Below the pieces are notes generated by a model. It was not told where the DNA came from and ran no database searches. It was given only the letters and a program-made list of their open reading frames with translations. From NCBI GenBank assembly GCA_012511185.1, contig JAAZGN010000090.1:1-15629 (forward strand): a stretch of 15,629 nucleotides of DNA. The letters are read 5' to 3'. A program made the translations under genes and the position numbers. The DNA is from Clostridiaceae bacterium. GTDB lineage: Bacteria > Bacillota > Clostridia > Saccharofermentanales > DTU023. Within the stretch, counting starts at the first letter, position 1; every line of letters starts with the position of its first letter. Of the stretch, positions 1 through 6,114 are shown in pieces.

Positions 1-1
1 C

Positions 2-538
2 AATGTGACTATGCGTCAAGGCAAGTGGCTGAAAAAAGAGTACGCAGGAACGGAAATTGCCGGCAAGAAACTCGGTTTGGTTGGATTTGGCCGCATTGCC
101 AATTCACTTGCGGTTAAGTGTCTGGCGCTCGGTATGGATGTCATGTTTACCGATATCCTGGACTTGGAATGCGATGTCTGTCCCCAGGTCGGACTTGAGG
201 AAGTGCTGGCTGAATCGGACTACGTCTCCATCCATATCCCGTTCGAAGGCGGCGAGCCTTTGATCGGGAAAAAAGAGATTGACCTGATGAAAGACGGTGT
301 CTTTATCATCAATTGCGCCAGAGGCGGCATTGTCGACGAGGACGCGCTGGTTGATGCCATCGAATCCGGTAAAGTGCGCGGTGCGGCTCTCGATGTTTTC
401 AAGGAGGAGCCGCTGACGAATGAGCGTCTGATGAAATGCGACAAAATTTCTCTGACGCCACATATCGGCGCCGCGACGGCCGAGGCTCAGGCGCGGATCG
501 GCGATGTGATCGTCGACATTGTCAAGGAGTTGTTGTAA
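2..538 (+). CDS. serA: D-3-phosphoglycerate dehydrogenase family protein, C-terminal part (5' end outside window)
   Basis: This is an NAD-dependent D-isomer 2-hydroxyacid dehydrogenase, most likely phosphoglycerate dehydrogenase, which oxidises 3-phosphoglycerate in the first step of serine synthesis in the cytosol. The frame is open to the window edge, so the GTG at 5 is internal. Visible are the Rossmann nucleotide-binding motif GFGR followed by an acidic residue after the second strand (FTD, about 20 residues on), the substrate Arg in NCARGG (about codon 106 from the GTG), the catalytic Glu in KEEP (about 135) and the catalytic His in PHIGA (about 153). The protein ends roughly 25 residues after that His, so it is the short form without a C-terminal ACT domain and would not be expected to show serine feedback through such a domain. 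Its TAA overlaps the next gene's ATG by one base, so the two are very probably co-translated. A related hydroxyacid dehydrogenase specificity cannot be excluded, but the DUF1015 neighbour favours serA. Confidence 0.85.
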   Translation, partial: NVTMRQGKWLKKEYAGTEIAGKKLGLVGFGRIANSLAVKCLALGMDVMFTDILDLECDVCPQVGLEEVLAESDYVSIHIPFEGGEPLIGKKEIDLMKDGVFIINCARGGIVDEDALVDAIESGKVRGAALDVFKEEPLTNERLMKCDKISLTPHIGAATAEAQARIGDVIVDIVKELL

Positions 539-1785
539 TGGCGGTGGTAAGACCTTTCCGGGCGGTCCGCCCTCTTCCTGAGCTGGCCGGACAGGTGGCC
601 AGCCTTCCCTACGATGTCATGAGCCGGGCTGAGGCCAAGGCCATGGCGGGCGACAATGCACGGAGCTTCCTTCATGTGGTACGGGCTGAAATAGACCTGC
701 CTGATAGTATCGATGATTATTCCGATGAGGTCTACCTGAAGGGCTGTGAACGCCTCCGGCAGATGATGGCGGAGGGCATCCTGAAACAGGACAGCCGCCC
801 CCTCTTTTACATCTATCGGCAGATCATGAAGGGCCGTGTACAGACAGGCTTGGTGGCGACTTTTTCAGTTGATGAGTATTTGTCCAACAAAATTAAAAAA
901 CACGAGTTCACACGCAAGGACAAGGAGGTGGACCGGACGCGTCATTTCGATACCTGCGACGCCCACACCGAACCTGTTTTTCTGACTTACAGAAGGCAGG
1001 AGGCCATCGACCGGCTGATCCGTGACTTCATCAAGTTCAATGATCCCGTCTACGACTTCAAGGCAGAAGACGGGATTACCCATATCTTCTGGGTCCTGGA
1101 CGACGCTGAAACGATCAAGCAACTGGAATCCCTTTTTGACAAGGTGGTCCCCTCACTCTATATCGCTGACGGTCACCATCGCTCAGCTGTGTCTGCCAAC
1201 GTCGCGCTGAAGCGGCGTGAACAAGACCCCGGAGCGCCTGCGGATGCCGAATTCAATTATTTTATGGCCGTAGTCTTCCCCGATGAAGACCTGTTCATCA
1301 TGGACTACAACCGTGTGGTGAAAGACCTGAACGGCATGACAGCTGAGGAATTCCTGGGCAAAATCGCGAAAATCTACCAGCTTGAACGGGTGGATGAAGC
1401 CTTCCACCCGCACAAGAAGGCGGAAATGTGTATGTACCTGGACGGCAGCTGGTATCGATTGACTGCACCGCCTTCCCTTTTCGAGGGGCTGGATCCGGTC
1501 CGCCGGCTCGACGTTTCAATTCTGCAGGATAATGTCCTGACCCCCATGCTGGCCATCGATGACCCGAGAACTTCAATGCGCATCGACTTTGTCGGGGGCA
1601 TCCGGGGTCTTGGTGAATTGAAACGGCGTGTTGATCAGGGTTGGGCTGTTGCCTTCGCCATGTGCCCCACCACCATGGACGACCTTCTGTCCATCGCCGA
1701 CGCTGAAATGATCATGCCGCCGAAATCGACTTGGTTCGAACCTAAGCTGAGGTCGGGACTCTTTGTCCACCTGCTTTCGGACTGA
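538..1785 (+). CDS. DUF1015 family protein, possible ParB-fold enzyme of serine metabolism
   Basis: A 415-residue soluble protein of the DUF1015 family (COG4198). The start is the ATG overlapping the serA stop (TAATG), with AAGGAG about 8 bases upstream; a longer frame from 436 merely reads through the serA end and is not used. Family hallmarks visible are the N-terminal RPFRAVRP and PYDVMS segments (residues 5-28), HEFTRKDKEVDRTRH near 122-136, the central IADGHHRSA (209-217) and the C-terminal MPPKSTWFEPKLRSG (393-407). No signal peptide or membrane segment is seen. The DGHHR motif resembles the G-x-(H/R)-R element of ParB/sulfiredoxin-fold proteins, a fold that includes free-serine kinases such as SbnI and archaeal SerK. 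Together with tight coupling to serA this suggests a job in phosphoserine/serine chemistry, but that is inference; the family assignment is firm and the reaction is not. Confidence 0.88.
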   Translation: MAVVRPFRAVRPLPELAGQVASLPYDVMSRAEAKAMAGDNARSFLHVVRAEIDLPDSIDDYSDEVYLKGCERLRQMMAEGILKQDSRPLFYIYRQIMKGRVQTGLVATFSVDEYLSNKIKKHEFTRKDKEVDRTRHFDTCDAHTEPVFLTYRRQEAIDRLIRDFIKFNDPVYDFKAEDGITHIFWVLDDAETIKQLESLFDKVVPSLYIADGHHRSAVSANVALKRREQDPGAPADAEFNYFMAVVFPDEDLFIMDYNRVVKDLNGMTAEEFLGKIAKIYQLERVDEAFHPHKKAEMCMYLDGSWYRLTAPPSLFEGLDPVRRLDVSILQDNVLTPMLAIDDPRTSMRIDFVGGIRGLGELKRRVDQGWAVAFAMCPTTMDDLLSIADAEMIMPPKSTWFEPKLRSGLFVHLLSD

Positions 1786-1802
1786 CGGTCTGTCGCGCAA
1801 AA

Positions 1803-1807
1803 AAGGA
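1803..1807 (+). promoter_or_regulatory. Possible ribosome-binding site for the upstream dus start
   Basis: AAGGA preceded by an A run lies just before two consecutive ATG codons at 1809 and 1812. The gap to 1812 is only four bases, shorter than usual. It is the only recognisable Shine-Dalgarno before the conserved part of dus, which is why the long start is kept despite the hairpin inside it. Confidence 0.4.
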
Positions 1808-1808
1808 C

Positions 1809-2840
1809 ATGATGCCACATCAGGGAAAAGCCCTCCACCAGCCTTTGAAGACTCCAGTGGAGGGCTTTTTATCGCTTTTTGAACCTTTGCCGCTGGGTCT
1901 GGCCCCCATGGCGGGATTTACGACGGCACCCTTTCGCACTTTGGCAGCGCGGCTGGGAGCTTCTTTCACGGTAACCGAACTCGTTTCAGCGCGCGGTATC
2001 AGGCATGATCCCTCACTGAAACGCTCAGCCCGTTACCTGCAGCCGACCGGAGGCGGCAAGCCATGGGGGATCCAGCTGTTTGGCCGGGATCCGGACGACT
2101 TTGTCTTCGCGATCCAGCGCCTGCTTTCCGAACCGCTTTACCGGGCGGCCTCCTTCATCGACCTCAATATGGGCTGTCCAGCCCCCAAGGTCCTCAAGGA
2201 GGGGGCCGGCTGTTCCCTGATGCGGGATGGTCAGCTTGTCAGCCGGATCGTTGGTGCTGCTGTCAAGGCCGGGTCCGCTTTTGGATGCCCTGTGACAGCC
2301 AAGATAAGGTCGGGGGTATCACCTGACGCAATCAATGCCGTAGAGATCGCCAAGGCCATCGAACAAGGCGGTGCGGCGGCGGTAACGGTTCACGCCAGGA
2401 CCCTGGATCAGTATTACAGGGGCAGGGCTGACTGGCAGGTTATCGGTCAGGTCAAGGAGGTCCTGTCGATTCCTGTATTTGGCAACGGCGACCTTGAGCT
2501 GCCGGGCGACCTTGAAAAGATGCGTGTCATGACAGACTGTGACGGTTTCATGGTCGGCCGTGCTGCGAGGGGTAACCCCTTTATTTTTCGAGCCTTGCGG
2601 GGAGGCGCAGCTGAAATTTCTTCGCAAGAGTGGCTTGAGGCCATGATTGAGCATTTGGACGCAAGTGTTGAAATGCTCGGAGAGGCAGTCGCCGTCCGGG
2701 AATTACGGTCACATTTTGCCTTTTATTTGAGGGGATTCGAAGGTTCCGCCCAGCTCCGCCGCCAGGTCATGGAGCCGACAGGACGTGATGGGGTTGTCAA
2801 AATCCTGCGCGAAGCGGCAAGACGTCGCAAGGCCGTCTAG
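1809..2840 (+). CDS. dus: tRNA-dihydrouridine synthase (Dus family)
   Basis: An FMN-dependent enzyme that reduces specific uridines in tRNA D-loops to dihydrouridine with NADPH. The TIM-barrel motifs appear in order (numbering from 1809): APMAGFTTAPFR (32-43), GIQLFG (87-92), the signature LNMGCPAPKV with catalytic Cys123, the Lys of AKIRSGV (165), VTVHART with His195, FGNGD (224-228) and the phosphate-binding GRAARGNPF (250-258). A helical C-terminal domain follows to residue 343. Which Dus subfamily, and therefore which uridine, cannot be told by eye. The start is uncertain. The first 30 or so residues carry no family similarity and residues 6-21 are encoded by the 1826-1870 terminator hairpin. 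The alternatives are poor: a TTG at 1887 or the ATG at 1908 (inside APMAG), neither with a Shine-Dalgarno. If the ATG pair at 1809/1812 is used, the gene must be transcribed through a terminator. Confidence 0.92.
   Translation: MMPHQGKALHQPLKTPVEGFLSLFEPLPLGLAPMAGFTTAPFRTLAARLGASFTVTELVSARGIRHDPSLKRSARYLQPTGGGKPWGIQLFGRDPDDFVFAIQRLLSEPLYRAASFIDLNMGCPAPKVLKEGAGCSLMRDGQLVSRIVGAAVKAGSAFGCPVTAKIRSGVSPDAINAVEIAKAIEQGGAAAVTVHARTLDQYYRGRADWQVIGQVKEVLSIPVFGNGDLELPGDLEKMRVMTDCDGFMVGRAARGNPFIFRALRGGAAEISSQEWLEAMIEHLDASVEMLGEAVAVRELRSHFAFYLRGFEGSAQLRRQVMEPTGRDGVVKILREAARRRKAV
1826..1870 (+). terminator. Rho-independent terminator of the serA-DUF1015 operon
   Basis: A perfect 13-bp inverted repeat (left arm 1826-1838, right arm 1857-1869) encloses an 18-base loop and runs into a T tract ending at 1870. 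The stem contains the GC-rich core GCCCTCCAC, and the A run on the left pairs with the T run on the right, as in a bidirectional terminator. It lies 41 bases after the DUF1015 stop. It also falls inside the longest dus reading frame, which bears on the dus start. Confidence 0.85.
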
Positions 2841-2867
2841 TTCAGCCTGGTTACAGAGATCCTGATC

Positions 2868-2896
2868 TTGACCTGCGACTTGTTTCTTGTGAGAAT
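2868..2896 (+). promoter_or_regulatory. Putative sigma-A promoter for the DUF2079 gene
   Basis: TTGACC (2868-2873) and GAGAAT (2891-2896) are separated by 17 bases, and the -10 is preceded by TG-t, an extended -10 element. Transcription would begin near 2903. That makes the ATG at 2903 leaderless and favours the downstream TTG at 3002 as the start. Confidence 0.45.
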
Positions 2897-2985
2897 TGCC
2901 CTATGGAGTCAGTGCACGAAAACCATCACCGCTTCTCATGCAAGTCCAGACGCAAAGATAATTTCTGCAGAAAAAATCCCCTGAC

Positions 2986-2992
2986 CGGAGGA
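2986..2992 (+). promoter_or_regulatory. Ribosome-binding site deciding the DUF2079 start (TTG at 3002)
   Basis: CGGAGGA lies ten bases before an in-frame TTG at 3002. The ATG at 2903 has no purine-rich element upstream, and the 33 residues between the two starts are His/Lys/Cys-rich and unlike a membrane-protein N-terminus. Confidence 0.55.
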
Positions 2993-3001
2993 AAAGACTG
3001 C

Positions 3002-4786
3002 TTGACAAGCTTGGTCTGCGCTTATGGCTTAACCAGCCTTGTCAGCAGCTTCTGGCTGAATCCCTATGGAGAGTTTCTATCAGCAGCACAAAGGGGTATT
3101 GGGGGGCTTGCACTGCAAGCCAGCCTCTTTATCGCACTCGCAATCACCAATCGTCTGCTACTGCGAAGATTTTTGTCGATCAGCCGGAAATTGCTTGTTC
3201 TTTTAGTTGGCCAGTCATATCTTGCGATCATGTCCTGGCGATCCTGCGGAACTGCTTTTTCTGCCGGCGCGCTATTGGTCTCATTACCACTTGCTCTCCT
3301 TGCTCACGGTGAGTTGAGTCATAGTGACAATCAAAGGGCAACTAGTCATTGGCGAAGGTTGAATTATATGGTAGCCGCCTTATCATTGCTTTCCCTGCAT
3401 AGAAATTTAGCTGCATTTGGTGGTCTCATTGAAGAGTCATCCGGCCGGTTCATCCAAAAAGCCATGATGACAAGACTTGACATCGCCTCATGGGTAACAG
3501 GCGGATCGGCCGTTATCACCACGTTGATGGTTTACAGTATGATTGAGCACAAAAGGAGGAGGCTGAGACTGACGGAATCGCCCTGGTTTCCGGCCGTCGC
3601 GCTGTCCTTGTCGCTTCTTCCCTCCTTTTACCTGGCTTTGGTTCTTGTGGCGCGGGTCAAGAGTTTTGGCGTGTCGACCTTCGACATGGGCGTCTTTACA
3701 CAAATGTTTCACAGCATGCGGCGGACTGGGATGCCACTCACAACCCTTGAACGGGATGCGCTCATGTCGCATTTCAAAGTCCACTTATCGCCCATCTATT
3801 ATGCGATGCTGCCTGTTTTCGCGATTTTCCCCAAGGCCGAGACATTGCAGGTTCTCCAGGTGCTTGTTGTGGTTTCCGGCATCCTTCCTCTCTGGCTTCT
3901 TGCAAAAAAATTTTTGCCCGATTCCAAAAGCAAACGTGTATTTATTCTGTCAATCTATCTTTTGCAGCCTGCCATGCTGGGAAGCAGCCTCTATGATCTT
4001 CATGAGAATTGCTTTCTTGCGCCGCTCCTGTTATGGCTTTTGTATTTTGGTTGCGAAAGAAAAGGCCCGGGGATGCTTGTCTTTACCCTGTTTACCCTGA
4101 TGGTTAAGGAGGATGCCGGCCTGTACGTAATAACCATTGCCCTCTACCTGATGATAAGCGGTGCGAATACCAGGGATGAGGAGGGCGGCAAGCGGGACAG
4201 GAACCGTGCGGTTGCGATGATCCTGGTCAGCCTGATCCATTTTTCCGGCTCCGTTATATTTCTTTCCAGGCTGGGTGATGGCGCCATGGTGGATCGCTTC
4301 AAAAATTTAATCATTTACAGCTCGATGGGCTATGGAGGGATTGCCTTAAGTGTCCTGCAGAATCCGGGCTATTACCTGGCCACCATGTGGACGCCGGATA
4401 AATTGAATTACATGCTTGCGGTTCTCAGTTCCCTTGGTTTTCTGCCAATTTTCCAGAAAAGAGTTGGGAATCTGGTCCTTTTCATCCCTTTTGTTGTGAT
4501 GAATCTGCTGAGCAATTACGGATATCAGTATCAACTGGCTTTTCAATACCACTACGGAAGCGGTGTGCTGCTCATTTTCCTGGTGCTACTCGCTCTTGGC
4601 GAAAGCGGTCCGGGTCTGTGGACTGCACCGAACTGCCCGCCAAGGCTGAAGCCGGCCGTCAGTCAGCCATACAACCGCGCCCTTGCCTGTGCGGTTGCCT
4701 TTGCGGTTGCCATGGGGATCTCACAAAGCTATTATCTGCTTAAGGATCGCAGGTATTATGTCAAGAATCTGAAAACAAACAAATAG
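3002..4786 (+). CDS. DUF2079 polytopic membrane protein, cut short by an in-frame TAG
   Basis: A large multi-spanning membrane protein of the DUF2079 family, whose members resemble GT-C type glycosyltransferases; no substrate is known to me. About 195 N-terminal residues form several hydrophobic helices. The family core follows: R-x-K-x-F-x-x-S-x-FDMGVFTQ (around 3650-3700), the HFKVH-x-SP motif (about 3770-3790), SLYDLHEN (about 3985-4010), the VKEDAG motif (about 4100-4120) and FQYHYG (about 4540-4560). The start is a TTG with a good Shine-Dalgarno; an ATG at 2903 would add 33 residues. Translation stops at TAG 4784-4786, but family-like sequence continues in the same frame for another 102 codons (to 5095), so this is a truncated or interrupted gene. 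The region from about 3120 to 3500 is visibly more A+T-rich (40-47% G+C by line) than its neighbours (around 60%). Confidence 0.75.
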   Translation: MTSLVCAYGLTSLVSSFWLNPYGEFLSAAQRGIGGLALQASLFIALAITNRLLLRRFLSISRKLLVLLVGQSYLAIMSWRSCGTAFSAGALLVSLPLALLAHGELSHSDNQRATSHWRRLNYMVAALSLLSLHRNLAAFGGLIEESSGRFIQKAMMTRLDIASWVTGGSAVITTLMVYSMIEHKRRRLRLTESPWFPAVALSLSLLPSFYLALVLVARVKSFGVSTFDMGVFTQMFHSMRRTGMPLTTLERDALMSHFKVHLSPIYYAMLPVFAIFPKAETLQVLQVLVVVSGILPLWLLAKKFLPDSKSKRVFILSIYLLQPAMLGSSLYDLHENCFLAPLLLWLLYFGCERKGPGMLVFTLFTLMVKEDAGLYVITIALYLMISGANTRDEEGGKRDRNRAVAMILVSLIHFSGSVIFLSRLGDGAMVDRFKNLIIYSSMGYGGIALSVLQNPGYYLATMWTPDKLNYMLAVLSSLGFLPIFQKRVGNLVLFIPFVVMNLLSNYGYQYQLAFQYHYGSGVLLIFLVLLALGESGPGLWTAPNCPPRLKPAVSQPYNRALACAVAFAVAMGISQSYYLLKDRRYYVKNLKTNK

Positions 4787-5095
4787 GTAATTGAAGCGAT
4801 CGAATCAGGACTCGATCAGATCCCGGATGGCGCGGCCGTGGGTGCGACCACCTATCTCACGACCTATCTGGCTTCAAGGGAATGGCTCTATGATCTTGAT
4901 TTTCACAAGGCTCCCCTGGATGACGGCCACCTTCCCTGGCTCGCCTTTGACGGCAGGGGTTTGAGCGATGATCTCCAAAAACTATTCCAAACTTGCATCG
5001 ATTACGGCTACCTGGAAAGTGTTTTTTCGAATGAAAGCGTCACGATTTTGGTCTGGCCAGCCTATTTGAACGATAAGACCAATGCAAAGCCGTAA
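4787..5095 (+). pseudogene. C-terminal remainder of the DUF2079 gene, downstream of the amber codon
   Basis: These 102 codons continue the DUF2079 frame directly after TAG 4784-4786 and end at TAA 5093-5095. The protein reads as the family's soluble tail: I-P-D-G-A-A-V-G-A followed by LTTYLASREWLYDL, the pattern of a secondary-structure unit around 'IPxxAxV...LxxYLxxR'. A GTG at 4838 could be read as a separate start for an 85-residue protein, but it has no Shine-Dalgarno and would begin in the middle of the conserved block. I therefore treat it as the severed 3' part of one gene. A single C-to-T change of a CAG (Gln) codon would create the stop. Active read-through is possible but has no direct support. 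Confidence 0.72.
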
Positions 5096-5112
5096 CGGGA
5101 TTTTGCTATACT
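5083..5112 (+). promoter_or_regulatory. Putative extended -10 promoter of the hydrolase-tnaA operon
   Basis: TGcTATACT (5104-5112) is a good extended -10 element. The -35 position is weak (TGCAAA-like at 5083-5088, 18 bases away). It overlaps the last codons of the DUF2079 remainder and would give a leader of about 45 bases before the ATG at 5165. Confidence 0.45.
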
Positions 5113-5164
5113 GAAATTTGACACTTTCAATAACGACGCACGGTGACAACAAGGAGAGTGAGTT

Positions 5165-6097
5165 ATGGAGAGGAAAACGGAATACATCGATTCGTCCGAT
5201 GGCAGTACCCACTTATATGTGCAGATCTGGAACCCAGACGGACCTCCGCGTGCCGTTCTGCAAATCGCGCATGGCATGGTGGAATTTATTGACCGTTATG
5301 ACCGTTTCGCCCGCGTTCTTGCAGGCGATGGCATTTTGGTCGCGGGTAACGACCACCTCGGGCACGGGGAGTCGGTCGAGTCAAAAGAGGACTGGGGATT
5401 TTTTGCGGAAAAAAATGGCAACCGCTGTGTCGTGGAGGATATGCGCTCGGTGCAATGTATGCTGCGGGAGCATTACCCGTCCGTCCCTCACTTTATCCTT
5501 GGCCACTCCATGGGATCTTTCCTTGTGCGCCAATACCTCCATACATACCCGGAGGACCATTTCGCCGGCGCAATTATCCTCGGGACAGGTATGCAACCGG
5601 CCTGGCATGTCGCAACCGGCTCGCTGATGGCGAAAATCATCCGGGCGGTGAGGGGACCTCGCCACCGCAGCAAATTTCTGACCAAGCTGTCGCTTGGGAG
5701 CAATAACAAATATTTCAAGCCCAACAGGACCCCCTGCGACTGGTTGACGCGGGACGAGGCGATTGTCGATCTTTACTGCGCCGATGAGCGAAACCGCTTC
5801 AAGTTTACAGCCAGTGCCTTTGCCGACATGTTCGAGGGAATGAAGACACTCAATTCGAAAAAGAACCTCAAGAGGATGGACACGCACACGCCCATCCTGA
5901 TCGCAAGCGGGGGTGACGACCCGGTCGGTTCCATGGGCAAGGCAGCACCCGCTTACGGCAGGCAGCTGGAAGCGCTGGGCTTTCAGGATGTCACAGTGAA
6001 ACTATACCCGGGGGCGCGCCATGAGCTCGTCAATGAAACGAATCACCATGAAATAGACGCGGATATCATGGCGTTTATTATTCAGCACACAGACTGA
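5165..6097 (+). CDS. Alpha/beta hydrolase, monoacylglycerol lipase / lysophospholipase-like (serine aminopeptidase S33 family)
   Basis: A 310-residue cytosolic serine hydrolase of the Hydrolase_4 (PldB-like) group. The ATG has AAGGAG eight bases upstream (5151-5156). Visible are the oxyanion-hole segment IAHGMVE (34-40), the characteristic NDHLGHGES (62-70), the nucleophile elbow GHSMGS with Ser115, the acid in SGGDDPVG (Asp252, or Asp251) and the catalytic His286 in GARHE. The cap region lies between about 140 and 230. There is no signal peptide or membrane helix. Members cleave monoacylglycerols, lysophospholipids or other small esters, and the name 'serine aminopeptidase' reflects homology only. 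The exact substrate cannot be read here. tnaA follows after 17 bases, so the two genes are almost certainly one transcript; whether the hydrolase supplies or processes a tryptophan- or indole-related compound is unknown. Confidence 0.9.
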   Translation: MERKTEYIDSSDGSTHLYVQIWNPDGPPRAVLQIAHGMVEFIDRYDRFARVLAGDGILVAGNDHLGHGESVESKEDWGFFAEKNGNRCVVEDMRSVQCMLREHYPSVPHFILGHSMGSFLVRQYLHTYPEDHFAGAIILGTGMQPAWHVATGSLMAKIIRAVRGPRHRSKFLTKLSLGSNNKYFKPNRTPCDWLTRDEAIVDLYCADERNRFKFTASAFADMFEGMKTLNSKKNLKRMDTHTPILIASGGDDPVGSMGKAAPAYGRQLEALGFQDVTVKLYPGARHELVNETNHHEIDADIMAFIIQHTD

Positions 6098-6114
6098 AAC
6101 AGCAGGAGAGAATT

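Noticed and set aside
436..537. N-terminal extension of the DUF1015 protein from ATG 436
   Set aside because: This stretch is the serA 3' end read in another frame; the family begins at the MAVVRPF segment at 538, with a proper Shine-Dalgarno.
4784..4786. Pyrrolysine insertion at the amber codon
   Set aside because: DUF2079 proteins are not known pyrrolysine proteins, no pyl gene is in view, and a simple Gln-to-stop mutation explains the codon.
4838..5095. Independent 85-residue gene starting at GTG 4838
   Set aside because: It has no Shine-Dalgarno, lies in the same frame as the DUF2079 gene, and its sequence is the family's C-terminal tail, which begins before 4838.
5084..5106. Small inverted repeat around the DUF2079 stop as a terminator
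   Set aside because: The loop is only three bases, the stem is interrupted, and no T run follows the right arm; it overlaps the proposed promoter.
5082..5114. Ten-codon open frame (MQSRNGILLY) upstream of the hydrolase-tnaA operon as a TnaC-like leader peptide
   Set aside because: It has no tryptophan codon and no visible Shine-Dalgarno, and it overlaps the proposed -10 element, so it would not be transcribed from that promoter.
5118..5123. Perfect TTGACA as a -35 element for the hydrolase gene
   Set aside because: No -10-like hexamer lies 16-18 bases downstream (the sequence there is CGGTGA-like), so the extended -10 at 5104-5112 is preferred.
5381..5887. 168-codon minus-strand frame opposite the alpha/beta hydrolase
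   Set aside because: It is a shadow of a gene with a complete catalytic triad; its translation shows no motif.
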